A stretch of DNA of 64,000 nucleotides, from assembly GCF_021021555.1 (NCBI RefSeq), contig NZ_JAINWA010000001.1, positions 1,178,001 to 1,242,000 of the forward strand, written 5' to 3'. The position numbers and the translations under genes were made by a program. This stretch comes from Teretinema zuelzerae. GTDB taxonomy: Bacteria > Spirochaetota > Spirochaetia > Treponematales > Treponemataceae. Position 1 is the first letter of the stretch, and every line of letters begins with the position of its first letter. Below, piece by piece: positions 17,099 to 27,000 of the stretch. Under the pieces are notes generated by a model. That model was not told the DNA's origin and did no database searches. It worked only from the letters and a program-made list of their open reading frames with translations.

Positions 17099-19249
17099 TT
17101 ACACGTTTCTTGAGATGAGCACAACAGCGCTTCGTGAAAGAATGACATATTTTTGCTGATTTTGCAGCATTTCCTCCATTCCGGTCTCCAAAATATCCAA
17201 AGGAGAGTCGTAGGAGGTGTCGATCACCCTGAACCACTTTTTCCCTTCGAGGGGAGGAGCGATCGTAGCGGTTATGTCGCGCTGAGAGGCGTTGTACATG
17301 ATGTAAAAGTCGTTATCGTCGCAGTCGGTGAGTATCGTAGCGCGGCTGCCGATGAGCTGGTAGGCGATGAAGTGGTCGAGAGCCGACCAGTCGGGGCTGC
17401 GGCCGTCCGGCCCGAACCAGACGATGTCCGGCATGACGTGGGCCGCCGTTTCCGAGCCGGTGAAAAACTCGGGGCGCAGAAAGGCCGGATGGCGGCAGCG
17501 GAAGGCGATTATCTCCCGGGTGAACCGCTGAACATCGGCGTGCTTATCCGCGAACGCATAGTTCATCCAGGAGATTTCGCCGTCCTGGCAGTATGCGTTG
17601 TTGTTTCCCTGCTGGGTTCGTCGTATCTCGTCGCCCATCAGGAGCATGGGAGTTCCCAAAGAGAGCATCATGGAACAGAGCATATTCTTGATCTGCCGGT
17701 TCCTGATCGCTTCGATCTTGGGGTTGACCGCCGGTCCTTCGAAGCCGTAGTTATAGCTGATGTTATGGTCCCCGCCGTCGCGGTTCGACTCGCCGTTTTC
17801 GTCGTTATGCTTGCCGTTGTAGGAGACCAGATCGTTCAGGGTAAAGCCGTCGTGGCTCGTGATGAAATTGATCGAATGGAAGGGTTTGCGGCCGTCGCGG
17901 AGATACAGGTCCGAGGAACCCGTGATCCGGGTGGCGAAGTGCTTGACCTGGCCGGAATCTCCCCGCCAAAAAGCCCTCACGTCGTCCCTGAAGCGGTCGT
18001 TCCATTCCGCCCAGCGCCCGCCGGGAAACCAGCCGACCTGATAGGCTCCGCCGGCGTCCCAGGCTTCCGCGATGATCTTCGTATGGCGCAGCACGGGATC
18101 CTCTGCGATGCGTTCGAGCATCGGAGGGTTTTCCATCATCCTTCCCCGCTGATCCCGTCCGAGAATAGAGCCGAGATCGAAGCGGAAGCCGTCCACGTGC
18201 ATTTCCGTCACCCAGTAGCGCAGTGAATCCAGAAGGAGGGTTCGCACGACCGGGTGGTTGCAGTTGAAGGTGTTCCCGCAGCCGGAATAATTGCGGTAGA
18301 AGCGCTTGTTGTCTTCCAGCATGTAATAAATCGAATTATCGAAGCCTCTGAAGCTGATGGTCGGGCCCCGCTCGTTTCCTTCCGCGGTGTGGTTGAACAC
18401 GATATCGAGGATCACCTCGATTTTCGCCTTGTGAAGCTCCCGGACCATCTCCTTGAACTCGCGGACGGGCCCCGAACCGTTTTGGTCGGCTGCGTAGGTC
18501 GCCTTCGGAGCGAAGAACCCCACCGTGCTGTAGCCCCAGTAATTGCGCAGCCGTTCGCCCGTTCTCGGATTGAGCCGATCGTTCTCGTGCTCGTCGAATT
18601 CGTGGATGGGAAGAAGCTCGAGGCTCGTAATGCCGAGGCGCTTCAGGTACGGAATCATTTCGATGATGCCGCGGTAGGTGCCCGGATGCTCCGCGCCGGA
18701 TGATCGATGCACGCTCAAACCCTTGACGTGAGCCTCGTAGAGAACGCTCAGGCGAAGCGGATAGTTGAGAGGGCGGTCTCCCTGCCAGTCGAAGGCATCG
18801 TCGTCCACCACGATGCATTTAGGAAAGTGTTCGGCGGTGTAGGTGGTGGAGAACGCGAGGTCGGGATCGAGGGACGCGGTTCTCTTGCGGTGAATCTCCT
18901 GGCCGAGGAAGATGGACTCAGCCGTCATGGCCTTCGCGTACGGATCGAGCAGATATTTATTGACGTTGAACCGCAGGCCTTCGCTGGGGCGGAAGGGTCC
19001 GTCGACGCGGTAGAGATACAGGGCTTCGGGGCCGAGCCCCTCGACGAAGACGTGCCAGATGTCGCCGGTCCTGTTCAACCGGGGATCAAAGCGGTAGGAC
19101 TCGAAGGGCGACGCGTCTTTCGGATTTTCGAAGAACTCGAGAAATACGCCGGCTCCGTTTCTGGTGAAAACGCTGAAGTTGACCCCGCCGTTTTGAACGG
19201 AGGCTCCGAGGGGAAGTGGTTTACCCGGCAAAAATCTCAGTTGTTGCAT
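17099..19249 (-). CDS. glgX: Glycogen debranching enzyme GlgX (isoamylase-type GH13)
   Basis: A 716-residue enzyme hydrolysing alpha-1,6 branches of limit dextrin. An N-terminal CBM48-like domain (about 1-150) is followed by a GH13 barrel with D-I-V-F-N-H, D-G-F-R-F-D (nucleophile Asp), a catalytic Glu in A-E-A-W-D, and S-H-D-G-F. Length fits GlgX. No Shine-Dalgarno precedes the ATG, and a TATACT box lies 11 bases upstream, so the mRNA may have almost no leader. First gene of the glgX-glgP operon; divergent from 19310..20638. Confidence 0.93.
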   Translation of the reverse strand: MQQLRFLPGKPLPLGASVQNGGVNFSVFTRNGAGVFLEFFENPKDASPFESYRFDPRLNRTGDIWHVFVEGLGPEALYLYRVDGPFRPSEGLRFNVNKYLLDPYAKAMTAESIFLGQEIHRKRTASLDPDLAFSTTYTAEHFPKCIVVDDDAFDWQGDRPLNYPLRLSVLYEAHVKGLSVHRSSGAEHPGTYRGIIEMIPYLKRLGITSLELLPIHEFDEHENDRLNPRTGERLRNYWGYSTVGFFAPKATYAADQNGSGPVREFKEMVRELHKAKIEVILDIVFNHTAEGNERGPTISFRGFDNSIYYMLEDNKRFYRNYSGCGNTFNCNHPVVRTLLLDSLRYWVTEMHVDGFRFDLGSILGRDQRGRMMENPPMLERIAEDPVLRHTKIIAEAWDAGGAYQVGWFPGGRWAEWNDRFRDDVRAFWRGDSGQVKHFATRITGSSDLYLRDGRKPFHSINFITSHDGFTLNDLVSYNGKHNDENGESNRDGGDHNISYNYGFEGPAVNPKIEAIRNRQIKNMLCSMMLSLGTPMLLMGDEIRRTQQGNNNAYCQDGEISWMNYAFADKHADVQRFTREIIAFRCRHPAFLRPEFFTGSETAAHVMPDIVWFGPDGRSPDWSALDHFIAYQLIGSRATILTDCDDNDFYIMYNASQRDITATIAPPLEGKKWFRVIDTSYDSPLDILETGMEEMLQNQQKYVILSRSAVVLISRNV

Positions 19250-19266
19250 AGCCGAAAATCAGTATA
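19247..19266 (-). promoter_or_regulatory. Near-leaderless -10 element of glgX
   Basis: On the minus strand a TATACT box (19261-19266) lies 11 bases before the glgX ATG. The intervening bases contain no Shine-Dalgarno, and no good -35 was found. The predicted leader is about 2-5 bases. Confidence 0.5.
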
Positions 19267-19287
19267 GTGCGGTGAATAATATTATGC

Positions 19288-19293
19288 TAGAAT
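19288..19293 (+). promoter_or_regulatory. Extended -10 element of the ATPase/cNMP gene
   Basis: TAGAAT preceded by TGC fits an extended -10. It lies 16 bases before the ATG at 19310, with GGAG in between. No good -35 was found. Confidence 0.45.
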
Positions 19294-19309
19294 AAAATAC
19301 GGAGATTAT

Positions 19310-20638
19310 ATGAAAAGTGTGCCCATAGTCTGCAAAACAGCTTCATCGATCCAGGCCTTCCGTACAGCCTGCGAAAAGTTCGGAGGAGAGTTCATCCCGG
19401 TCCGCCTGGATAAGAGGGATCAGATAATTTCCTATTTCAATTATGAACTCCCGGAAATTAAAATCATAGACTTCGGAGATCCGGACCTCGACGCCGAAAG
19501 CCTGATGGAAGTTATTCATTCCGATCCGTGGCTGCTGTTCGGCGGAATCATCGCGATCGCCCACGACCAGAAGCAGAAAACGGCGATCGAAAAAAAGAAG
19601 GATCCGAACATTCTGCTCGTGCTGACCCGTCCAAATTTCGAAGATAACGCCGAGCGCATCCTGCGAATTCTGACCCAGAACCAGCAGTTCCTCTTCAACC
19701 GCGGAATGCAGCAGCAGATGAATACGAACGAGACAGGCTCCTTCACCTGCGACAATGATCCGACGGATATTCTGTTCTACTGCAACCTTATCACCGGTTA
19801 TCTGTACAGCACTAACCGGATAAACGACGAGGGCAGGTCCGCCGTGCAGGGCGCCCTCATGGAGCTCCTGCTGAACGCGGTCGAGCACGGAAACTGCAAA
19901 ATATCCTACGATGAAAAAACCGCCTGGCTCACCGAGGGAAAAAACATGCTCGACCTTATCAAGGCGAAAAGCATGCACCCGGACGCCATCACAAAAAAAG
20001 TATACATCTCCTACGAAATATCGAACATGCGGACGCGCATCTCCGTGCGCGACGACGGAGAAGGCTTCGACTGGAGAAAGCGGCTCTCGGGAGAGATGAC
20101 CGCCGGACTTCACGGCATGGGCATAAAGCTCGCCGAATCGTTCGTCTCCGGAATTTCGTACAACGCTATCGGCAACGAAGCGTCTTTCGAGATAGCGAAC
20201 CAGCGGAACGAAATCAACCTGATGCCCGCGATCTGGCAGGAGCAGCAGGTGCTCACCTTCGGCGACAAGCAGATCGTGTGCCGGGAAAACGAACCCTCGA
20301 ACGACCTCTACTTCATCCGCTCCGGCAAGTACGCCGTCTATTATCAGCGCAAGCTCGTTTCAGTGCTGACCCCCAACGATATGTTCATCGGGGAGATGGC
20401 CTTTCTGCTGAACGACCGGCGCTCCGCGACTATTATCTCCATCGGAACGGGAACCCTGGTGAAAATACCCAAAATGGAATTCATCTCCCTGATACGCGCG
20501 CATCCGCACTACGGCATCTTCCTTTCCCGCCTTCTCGCGCAGCGCCTCGCGCGTCAGTCCAACCAGACCGTCATGATCCGCGAAGAATTCAACAAGGTGA
20601 AAACGGAGCTGGACAAGATGCGGGCGCCGGGAATGTAG
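19310..20638 (+). CDS. Histidine-kinase-like ATPase with C-terminal cyclic-nucleotide-binding domain
   Basis: A 442-residue three-part signalling protein. Residues 1-130 look receiver-like but lack an obvious phospho-acceptor Asp pattern. Residues about 150-305 are an RsbW/anti-sigma-type HATPase: N-box E-L-L-L-N-A-V-E-H-G, G-boxes D-D-G-E-G-F and G-L-H-G-M-G. Residues about 315-430 are a cNMP/Crp-like sensor fold (G-E-M-A-F-L-L-N-D-R-R-S-A). No phosphorylatable His box or DNA-binding helix is seen. It may be a switch protein controlling a partner by binding or phosphorylation. GGAG lies 5 bases before the ATG. The AddB-like gene starts 7 bases after its stop. Confidence 0.85.
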   Translation: MKSVPIVCKTASSIQAFRTACEKFGGEFIPVRLDKRDQIISYFNYELPEIKIIDFGDPDLDAESLMEVIHSDPWLLFGGIIAIAHDQKQKTAIEKKKDPNILLVLTRPNFEDNAERILRILTQNQQFLFNRGMQQQMNTNETGSFTCDNDPTDILFYCNLITGYLYSTNRINDEGRSAVQGALMELLLNAVEHGNCKISYDEKTAWLTEGKNMLDLIKAKSMHPDAITKKVYISYEISNMRTRISVRDDGEGFDWRKRLSGEMTAGLHGMGIKLAESFVSGISYNAIGNEASFEIANQRNEINLMPAIWQEQQVLTFGDKQIVCRENEPSNDLYFIRSGKYAVYYQRKLVSVLTPNDMFIGEMAFLLNDRRSATIISIGTGTLVKIPKMEFISLIRAHPHYGIFLSRLLAQRLARQSNQTVMIREEFNKVKTELDKMRAPGM

Positions 20639-20645
20639 GCGCGCG

Positions 20646-21416
20646 ATGGATAACACGGCCGATCCCGTCAGACCCCTCATCAGGGAGCAGTGGCGCAATC
20701 CCGCGTCCGTATTCGTGTTCCCCTCGGACATCGCGGCCTCCCTCTGGCTCGGCGAAGCCCTTGAAATAACCGGAGCCTCGACCCTCGCCGCCGAACGATT
20801 CATCGCCTGGGACCGTTTCAAGGAAGAGGCTGTTCGCGCGGAAGTCGAAGGGAAAAGCCCCGTGTCGGCCGTCGTGAGGAAGCTCTGGGCGCGCGCGCTC
20901 GCCGAAGCGAACGCCGAGGCCGCGGAGAAAACGGGAACGCCCCTGCTCGCATCACTCATTCCCGCCGAATACTCGAGCGAGGGAAATCTCTTCGCCTCAT
21001 GGATAGCCCGCATCCTCCCTCAGCTCGGCTTATGGGAAATCAAGCATGCGCGCGCTCTGGAGCGCGGCCGGTCAGGAAGGATTCCTCTCGGGTCGGACCC
21101 GAGCAGCGACGGAGAAAACAGGGATCTTTCATTCGTCAAACACAGATACGAGGCCTTTCTCGAAAGGGAGAAGCTCTTCGAGCCTTCCTGGCAGAGGCCG
21201 CCCCTGAAGGACGGAGGAAAGCGCTACTTCATTTTTTTTCCGGAAGCCGTGGAAGACTTCGGCGAGTACGCGCCTCTTTTCTCGGCGTCGCCCTTTATCA
21301 CGCTCGTAAGCCAGCCGAAAAACGAGACTCCGCGAACGATTCGCTTTTTCGAAAACACGAGGGAAGAAATCCGCGACGCGGCCCTTTCAATAGAAGCCCT
21401 CCTCATCGGGGATTGA
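20646..21416 (+). CDS. AddB-like nuclease, N-terminal part (frameshifted gene)
   Basis: The first 256 residues of an AddB/RexB-like helicase-nuclease subunit, cut off by a TGA at 21414. The protein resumes at once in the -1 frame at 21410, reading G-L-T-P-E-K-I-A-V. A single base missing from the G run at 21408-21411 would explain the break. The intact gene would span 20646-23452 and encode about 935 residues. It is followed by the AddA-like partner. Either a real recent mutation or a homopolymer sequencing error; the remainder looks under selection. Possible recoding is discussed under rejected items. Confidence 0.75.
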   Translation: MDNTADPVRPLIREQWRNPASVFVFPSDIAASLWLGEALEITGASTLAAERFIAWDRFKEEAVRAEVEGKSPVSAVVRKLWARALAEANAEAAEKTGTPLLASLIPAEYSSEGNLFASWIARILPQLGLWEIKHARALERGRSGRIPLGSDPSSDGENRDLSFVKHRYEAFLEREKLFEPSWQRPPLKDGGKRYFIFFPEAVEDFGEYAPLFSASPFITLVSQPKNETPRTIRFFENTREEIRDAALSIEALLIGD

Positions 21417-23452
21417 CCCCGGAAAAAATCGCCGTAAGCGTTCCGGATCTGGAAACGGCGAGCCCCTATCTCCGCAGGGAATTCGAACTTAGAGACATTC
21501 CCTTCGAACTGAGAACCGGCGAGCCTCTCGGCTCCCGCCCGGCGGGAAGAATCTTCCGGCTGATCAACGAATGCGTATCCTCGGGATTTTCCTTTTCCGC
21601 GATGAAGGCGCTGCTTTTAAACCGCGCGATTCCGTGGAAGCACGGAGGAATGCGCGAACGGCTCGTCGAATTCGGCATCCGCAACCACTGCGTTGCTTCG
21701 TGGTCGGAAAACGGCGAAACGCTGGACATCTGGGCGGAAGCATTCAAGACCCCGAACAAGGCCGACCCCGGAGACTGGCTGCTCCGGGACTGGTACCGCC
21801 TCCTCCGAAACCGCGCGACGTCTCTTTGCTCGGCAAAGGATTTTCCGGAAATCCGCAGGCAGTGGTTCGCCTTCAGGCGAGACCTGTTGAATATCGAGGA
21901 GATGAGCCCTGCCGACAACGACGTGCTCGCCCGATGCATCGAAGAACTGTCCTCTCTTGAGCGGCTGGGAGCTCTCTACCCCGAACTCGCTCCCCGCGAC
22001 GCCTTTTCCTTTTTCGCGAACCTGCTCGAAGAAGTTCAGTACGTGAGCCAGCGATCTCCCGGGGGAGTGAGCGTATTTCCCTGGCGCGTAGCCGCGGGAA
22101 CTCCCTTCGAGCGGCACTTCATACTGGACGCGAGCCAGGACAACGCCACCGTACTCTATCGCCAGCTGCCCTTCCTCCGCGAAGACAAGAGGCTTGATCT
22201 CTTTCTCATGGACACCGACGCTTCCGCTTCCTTTTTCGAGATATACCGGGGACAGGGAACGGCTGTTTTCAGTTTCGCCGAGCGAAGCTTTACCGGCTAT
22301 CGAACGGTTCACGGGCATTTCGCCAACGGAGCCGCGCTCGCGGACGAATCCGCGCGGGCGGACGATCCCTACGAGGCGGAACGCCTGTTTCGAGCGGGGG
22401 CAAGCGCTCCGCGAAGGCTCTATCCGATCCAGAAAAAGAGCATAGCGGAATGGAACAGGGTGAGCCGCAACCGCGGTTTCTCGTTTTTAAAAGAAGCGTT
22501 CGAAAACCAATCGGAAGCGGTATCCGGCCTTATCGATGAGAAAAAGACGACGGACGGCCGCGTGAGAGTCAGCCAGAGCGACCTCTCCGAATACGGGCTT
22601 TGCCGAACAAAATGGTTTTTAAACCGGCTCGCCGGAATCGAGGTAAGCGATTCCGACGCCGAGCTGATGAACGACAGGAACCTGGGCCTCGTGTACCACA
22701 GCGTTCTCAAGGATCTCTACGAAAAAATCCGCACGGAAGACGGAGTCTTCGTCGGCGAGCGGAGGAACGAATATCTTTCCTGGGCCGAGAACATCGCGCA
22801 AACGGCGGCCTCGGGCCACGCCGAATTCAACGGACCGTTAGCCCAGCCCATCATCGATTCCCTGATCAGGCGCATCCTCGAAGGAATCGCGAAAATACTC
22901 GACAAGGACGCCGAATTCCTGGACGGCTTCGTTCCGGAATTTCTGGAGGAACGGCTGACGCTCGAACAAAAAGGCGCCCTCCTCAACGGAGTCATCGACC
23001 GTATTTCGCGAGATCCCGCGGACAACGCCCTCGTCATCATCGATTATAAAAGCGGCAAGGCGGTATCGGGAAAACGCTACATTCCGGACGAAGAAAACAG
23101 GATCGGCGATTTTCAGATTCCGATGTACATCAGGCTCGCGGAACAGTCTCCGGAAAGCCCCTACCTGGGGCAACGCGTGGAATACGCCTGGTTCGCGAGC
23201 ATCAGGGACGGGGCCTTCAAGCCCATCGTCCAGGGAGAAGGAATTTCCATGGGCCGGCTGCGTCCCGTTTCCGACCGCGACGGCTTCGAACCGACTATGG
23301 AAGCCTTCGACCGCATGGTGGATTTTTTCGAGGATGGAATCAGGCGGAGGGACTTCACCCGGCCGGAAGATCTATCCTGGGCCGTCTGCCAAAGCTGCGA
23401 CTACCGCAGAGTCTGCCGCGCCGTATATTCGGTCGCGCCGGGACTTGACTGA
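21410..23452 (+). CDS. AddB-like nuclease, C-terminal part with PD-(D/E)XK and Fe-S cysteines
   Basis: Continuation of 20646..21416 after a -1 frameshift; the open frame extends back to 20999 but upstream codons are shadow sequence. It holds an inactive-helicase-like middle and a C-terminal PD-(D/E)XK nuclease: His in G-L-V-Y-H-S, then the core V-I-I-D-Y-K-S-G. Cysteines at L-C-R-T-K and C-Q-S-C-D-Y-R-R-V-C match the four-Cys iron-sulfur staple of AddB. With the AddA-like protein it would process double-strand DNA ends for recombination. A TTG at 21413 could start an independent product, but no Shine-Dalgarno is evident. Confidence 0.78.
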   Translation, partial: GLTPEKIAVSVPDLETASPYLRREFELRDIPFELRTGEPLGSRPAGRIFRLINECVSSGFSFSAMKALLLNRAIPWKHGGMRERLVEFGIRNHCVASWSENGETLDIWAEAFKTPNKADPGDWLLRDWYRLLRNRATSLCSAKDFPEIRRQWFAFRRDLLNIEEMSPADNDVLARCIEELSSLERLGALYPELAPRDAFSFFANLLEEVQYVSQRSPGGVSVFPWRVAAGTPFERHFILDASQDNATVLYRQLPFLREDKRLDLFLMDTDASASFFEIYRGQGTAVFSFAERSFTGYRTVHGHFANGAALADESARADDPYEAERLFRAGASAPRRLYPIQKKSIAEWNRVSRNRGFSFLKEAFENQSEAVSGLIDEKKTTDGRVRVSQSDLSEYGLCRTKWFLNRLAGIEVSDSDAELMNDRNLGLVYHSVLKDLYEKIRTEDGVFVGERRNEYLSWAENIAQTAASGHAEFNGPLAQPIIDSLIRRILEGIAKILDKDAEFLDGFVPEFLEERLTLEQKGALLNGVIDRISRDPADNALVIIDYKSGKAVSGKRYIPDEENRIGDFQIPMYIRLAEQSPESPYLGQRVEYAWFASIRDGAFKPIVQGEGISMGRLRPVSDRDGFEPTMEAFDRMVDFFEDGIRRRDFTRPEDLSWAVCQSCDYRRVCRAVYSVAPGLD

Positions 23453-23496
23453 GAACTGCACGCGAGAGACAGCGTAGCGCAACAACCGGGGGATTC

Positions 23497-26400
23497 ATGA
23501 AAAGCTGCACGGAATATATCGACGAACTGGCGCCTTCGCAGCGGGAGGCGGCGCGCATCGGAAAAAACGCCGTCATCGCGGCGGGAGCGGGCTCGGGAAA
23601 AACGAGGGTGCTCGCCGCGCGCTATCTCCATCTCGTCGTCGAACGGAAAATCCCTCCCAAGGAAATTCTCGCGCTCACCTTCACGAAAAAGGCCGCGTCC
23701 GAAATGTACGGCCGCATCTATAACACGCTTCAGAACGCCTCCGATCCGGAAGCGCAGGAGGCGGTCGCGAATTTTCACGAAGCGAGAATCACCACAATCG
23801 ATTCCTTCTGCAACTCGATCGCCCGCGATGCCTGCAGGCGGTACGGCATATCTCCCGATTTCACGATAGACGCGGCCCAGACGAGCGCTCTCGCCCGGGA
23901 GCTCGCCCTGCCCTTTTATCTCGAACGCAGAAAGTCGCCCGCGATCCGCCACCTGCTGCGCGCCAACACCCAGCAGACGATAGCAGACGAACTGTTCGCC
24001 AAAACGATGATCGAACACTCGCCGGTATCCTCGCCCATCGATTTCGCCGCCCTGTTCGAGGCGCAGTCGCGCGAGATAAGCCGCGAGTTCGCCCGCGCCT
24101 GCGGAGAAATCGCGCGTACCGTCGACGCCCTCGAAGGGCTCGAGGGCGGAACGGGAAACCCCTGGTCCGAAATGAAAGAACTGATTCCCTGCGCTCCGGC
24201 GATCCCCGAAGAAAACGACCGGGACGGAATCCGGGAGCTTGCGGCTTTTCTTATTAAGCTGACGAAAATCCCCTTCCGCGCGGGAAAGAACGAAGCGGTG
24301 ATGGAAGCGAAAGAGCTGATCCAGGAGATAAAGAAAAAAACGCTTCCCGATTATCTCGCCCTCGCGAATTTCCTGTTGAACAAGGAGGTCATCCGGGAAA
24401 CCGGCTCTCTGCTCGCGGAATTCCAGGAGCTCTTCCACCGCGAAAAGCGGAAACGATCGCTCATGACTTTCGCTGACGTATCCCGGCTCGCGGTAGACGC
24501 GCTCAGGGACGATCACGACCTGCGGAAGGCGGTTAAGGAATCGATCAGTTCGATCATGATCGACGAATTCCAGGACGACAACGAACTCCAGAGGAATCTG
24601 CTCTTTTTAATCGCCGAAAAACCGGACCGCTGCGCGGACGGAATTCCCGAACCTCAGGACCTCAAGCCCGAAGGCCTCTTTTTCGTCGGAGACGAAAAGC
24701 AATCGATATACCGGTTCCGAGGCGCGGACGTTTCGGTGTTCAGGGCTCTCGCCCGCGACTTCGCCGGAGAAGACACTCCCGCGCTGGGAACGAACTATCG
24801 CACTGAAGCGGCCCTCATCGACACCTTCAACCGGATTTTTCCGTCGGTATTCCTCAATCCCGCATTCTATACTGAACAGGCGTTTCCGCTCTACGAAGCC
24901 GAATTCTCTCCGATCATCGCTCACCGCGATACGGCAGGGCTTTCTCCGCGGATGGAAGCCCTCCTCGTCCGAAAGGACGTCTTCCCTGAAAACGATCCGC
25001 GTTGTCTTTCGCCCCACGAAACCGAAGCGGCGGAAGTCGCCTCCAGAATCCAGGAACTCGTCTCCCTCGGAACCCCGGTACGGGCGGAAGACGGGATCCG
25101 GCCCTGCGCATGGGACGACATCGCGATACTCTTCCGCTCCACGACGAGGCAGTATCTCTACGAGCGGGAGCTCCGCTCGCGCGGCATCCCCTATCAGGCG
25201 GAAAGCCTCCGCGGCCTTTTCGGCGACGCGCCGGTAAACGATCTCTACGCCTTTCTCCGCCTTGCCGTCTACCCCGCAGACGACGAAGCCTACGCGGTGG
25301 TTCTTCGCGGACCGCTCGCCGGCATTTCAGACCTCGCCGTCGCCGAGGCGCTTATGGCAAGGCGCGGCGGGCAGCAGGACGCGGCAGGGAAAACCTTTCC
25401 GGCGGAACTTGCATCCCGGGTGTCCGATAACGACGCCGCCGGCCTTTCCCGATTAAGGGAGATATTCGAGTGGCTCAGGGAGAACGCGGACCGGAAGCCT
25501 GCGGCGGAGCTCGTCAGCCATCTGTGGTACGACCGGGGCTACCGCCAGGTCATCCTCGAAGACCCCGCCCTTCATCATTATCTCGAACTCTACGATTATT
25601 TCTTCGAACTCGCGCGGACTGCGGACGCCAAAGGAGAAACGCTCGCGGTCTTCCTCGACCGGGTCGCGCAGATGATGGCGAACGAAATTCAGGTGACGGA
25701 TCTCGACATCCCGGTCGAACGCCACGGCGGCGTAAGGCTCATGACGGTGCATAAAAGCAAGGGCCTGGAATTCCCGATCGTATTCCTCGTCGACTGCGGA
25801 AACCAGGGCCGGGAAGCAGGTAATTCCGACGCCGTATATTGGTCTGACGCCGAGGGAGCGTCGATCAATTCGGGAGCTCCCGAGGATCTCCCGCAGGCGG
25901 GCTCGAACTGGTTCTACCTCAAGGCTAAGGAAGAGGAACGGCTGAGAACCGAAGCCGAAATACGCCGTCTCCTCTATGTCGCCATGACCCGCGCGGAAAC
26001 CCTCCTTTTTGCGTCCGGAGTGCTGTCCATCGGCGAGGAGGAGGAAGCCGCCGAACCGGAAGAAGACAGCGCGCACGGCACTACCGTCGCCGGCGCAGAA
26101 GCGAGGGAAGCGCTTCCGGAAGCCGCCCTCATTGAGCTTGTCGCCGCCTACTTCGATAAAAAGGAAACGACGGCCCAGAAAAAAGGCGAAAAGCGGAGAA
26201 GCCGAACCTTTTTCGACTTCCTCCTCAAAGCCTGGCTTGCAGGCCCGGTGGAAGGAGCGAAACTCGCGGACATCCCCCCGAGAATGCGCGAAGCGAGAAA
26301 GGCCGCGGATCGCGCACAACGGACGCTGCTATTCAAACCCGAAGAAATCCCCGAATCGGCGTATCAGAAGGGACCGCGCGAGCGCTTCGCCGCGACGGCC

Positions 26401-26958
26401 CTGCACGGCTTGCGCCACGAAAACGCGATAGCCGCGAATCCCGACGGCGAACAGACGACGCCGCAGCAATCGGAACCGCCGGCCGATCCCATCGATGCCC
26501 TCCTCGATGAAAACGGAGTTACGGCAGCGGAGTTCGGAACCTGGGCGCACCGGGCGATAGAAGCGCGCTTCCTCGGCTTGCAGGCCTTCCTGCCGGAGGC
26601 GCTCGCCCCGGCCCTCGAATCGATGGCGGCGCGTTTCCTGGAATCGCCGCTCGGAGCCGAGGCCGCCGCGGCGCAATGGCGGGAGAGCGAATACGCCTTC
26701 ATCACCCGCTGGGAGCTCGACGACGGAAGCGGCGGCGGAAAACGGAGCGTCTCCGTCTCCGGACAGATGGACCTCGTGTTCGACAGGGGCGACGCGGTCG
26801 TGGTTGTAGACTACAAAACAGACCGGATCGAAGACCCCGCTCTTCATGCCGAACAGCTGGCCGTCTACCGGAAGGCGGCTGCCGACCTTCGCGGAAAAAA
26901 GGCCGAAACCTGGCTCTTCTACCTCCGCAGCGGAAACGCCGTCCTCGTGGAAGGCTGA
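23497..26958 (+). CDS. AddA-like UvrD-family helicase/exonuclease
   Basis: An 1153-residue ATP-dependent DNA helicase with C-terminal nuclease, close to AddA in length. Walker A is A-G-A-G-S-G-K-T (about 28-35). Motif II M-I-D-E-F-Q-D, motif III G-D-E-K-Q-S-I-Y-R-F-R-G, motif V T-V-H-K-S-K-G-L-E-F and motif VI L-Y-V-A-M-T-R-A are all present. The nuclease core near residue 1105 is V-V-V-D-Y-K-T-D-R with an upstream G-T-W-A-H-R-A. Partner is the frameshifted AddB-like gene 44 bases upstream. A GGGGGA-type site precedes the ATG. Confidence 0.9.
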   Translation: MKSCTEYIDELAPSQREAARIGKNAVIAAGAGSGKTRVLAARYLHLVVERKIPPKEILALTFTKKAASEMYGRIYNTLQNASDPEAQEAVANFHEARITTIDSFCNSIARDACRRYGISPDFTIDAAQTSALARELALPFYLERRKSPAIRHLLRANTQQTIADELFAKTMIEHSPVSSPIDFAALFEAQSREISREFARACGEIARTVDALEGLEGGTGNPWSEMKELIPCAPAIPEENDRDGIRELAAFLIKLTKIPFRAGKNEAVMEAKELIQEIKKKTLPDYLALANFLLNKEVIRETGSLLAEFQELFHREKRKRSLMTFADVSRLAVDALRDDHDLRKAVKESISSIMIDEFQDDNELQRNLLFLIAEKPDRCADGIPEPQDLKPEGLFFVGDEKQSIYRFRGADVSVFRALARDFAGEDTPALGTNYRTEAALIDTFNRIFPSVFLNPAFYTEQAFPLYEAEFSPIIAHRDTAGLSPRMEALLVRKDVFPENDPRCLSPHETEAAEVASRIQELVSLGTPVRAEDGIRPCAWDDIAILFRSTTRQYLYERELRSRGIPYQAESLRGLFGDAPVNDLYAFLRLAVYPADDEAYAVVLRGPLAGISDLAVAEALMARRGGQQDAAGKTFPAELASRVSDNDAAGLSRLREIFEWLRENADRKPAAELVSHLWYDRGYRQVILEDPALHHYLELYDYFFELARTADAKGETLAVFLDRVAQMMANEIQVTDLDIPVERHGGVRLMTVHKSKGLEFPIVFLVDCGNQGREAGNSDAVYWSDAEGASINSGAPEDLPQAGSNWFYLKAKEEERLRTEAEIRRLLYVAMTRAETLLFASGVLSIGEEEEAAEPEEDSAHGTTVAGAEAREALPEAALIELVAAYFDKKETTAQKKGEKRRSRTFFDFLLKAWLAGPVEGAKLADIPPRMREARKAADRAQRTLLFKPEEIPESAYQKGPRERFAATALHGLRHENAIAANPDGEQTTPQQSEPPADPIDALLDENGVTAAEFGTWAHRAIEARFLGLQAFLPEALAPALESMAARFLESPLGAEAAAAQWRESEYAFITRWELDDGSGGGKRSVSVSGQMDLVFDRGDAVVVVDYKTDRIEDPALHAEQLAVYRKAAADLRGKKAETWLFYLRSGNAVLVEG

Positions 26959-26960
26959 AC

Positions 26961-27000
26961 CAGTACCGAAGTACCGGCGGCTCCGGTACCCGTGTACTGA
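26961..27000. repeat. Inverted repeat upstream of sugar ABC operon
   Basis: CAGTAC / GTACTG outer arms and GTACCGG / CCGGTAC inner arms form a nested dyad ending about 80 bases before the ABC ATPase start. There is no T run, so a regulator operator is more likely than a terminator. A third GGTACC copy lies at 27004-27009. Confidence 0.5.

Noticed and set aside
21408-21416. Programmed -1 frameshifting in the AddB-like gene
   Set aside because: The G run is only four bases, is not a classical heptameric slippery site, and has no evident stimulatory hairpin just downstream; a lost base is simpler.
23401-24516. 371-codon minus-strand frame opposite the AddA-like gene
   Set aside because: Overlaps the helicase motifs on the plus strand and has no independent support.
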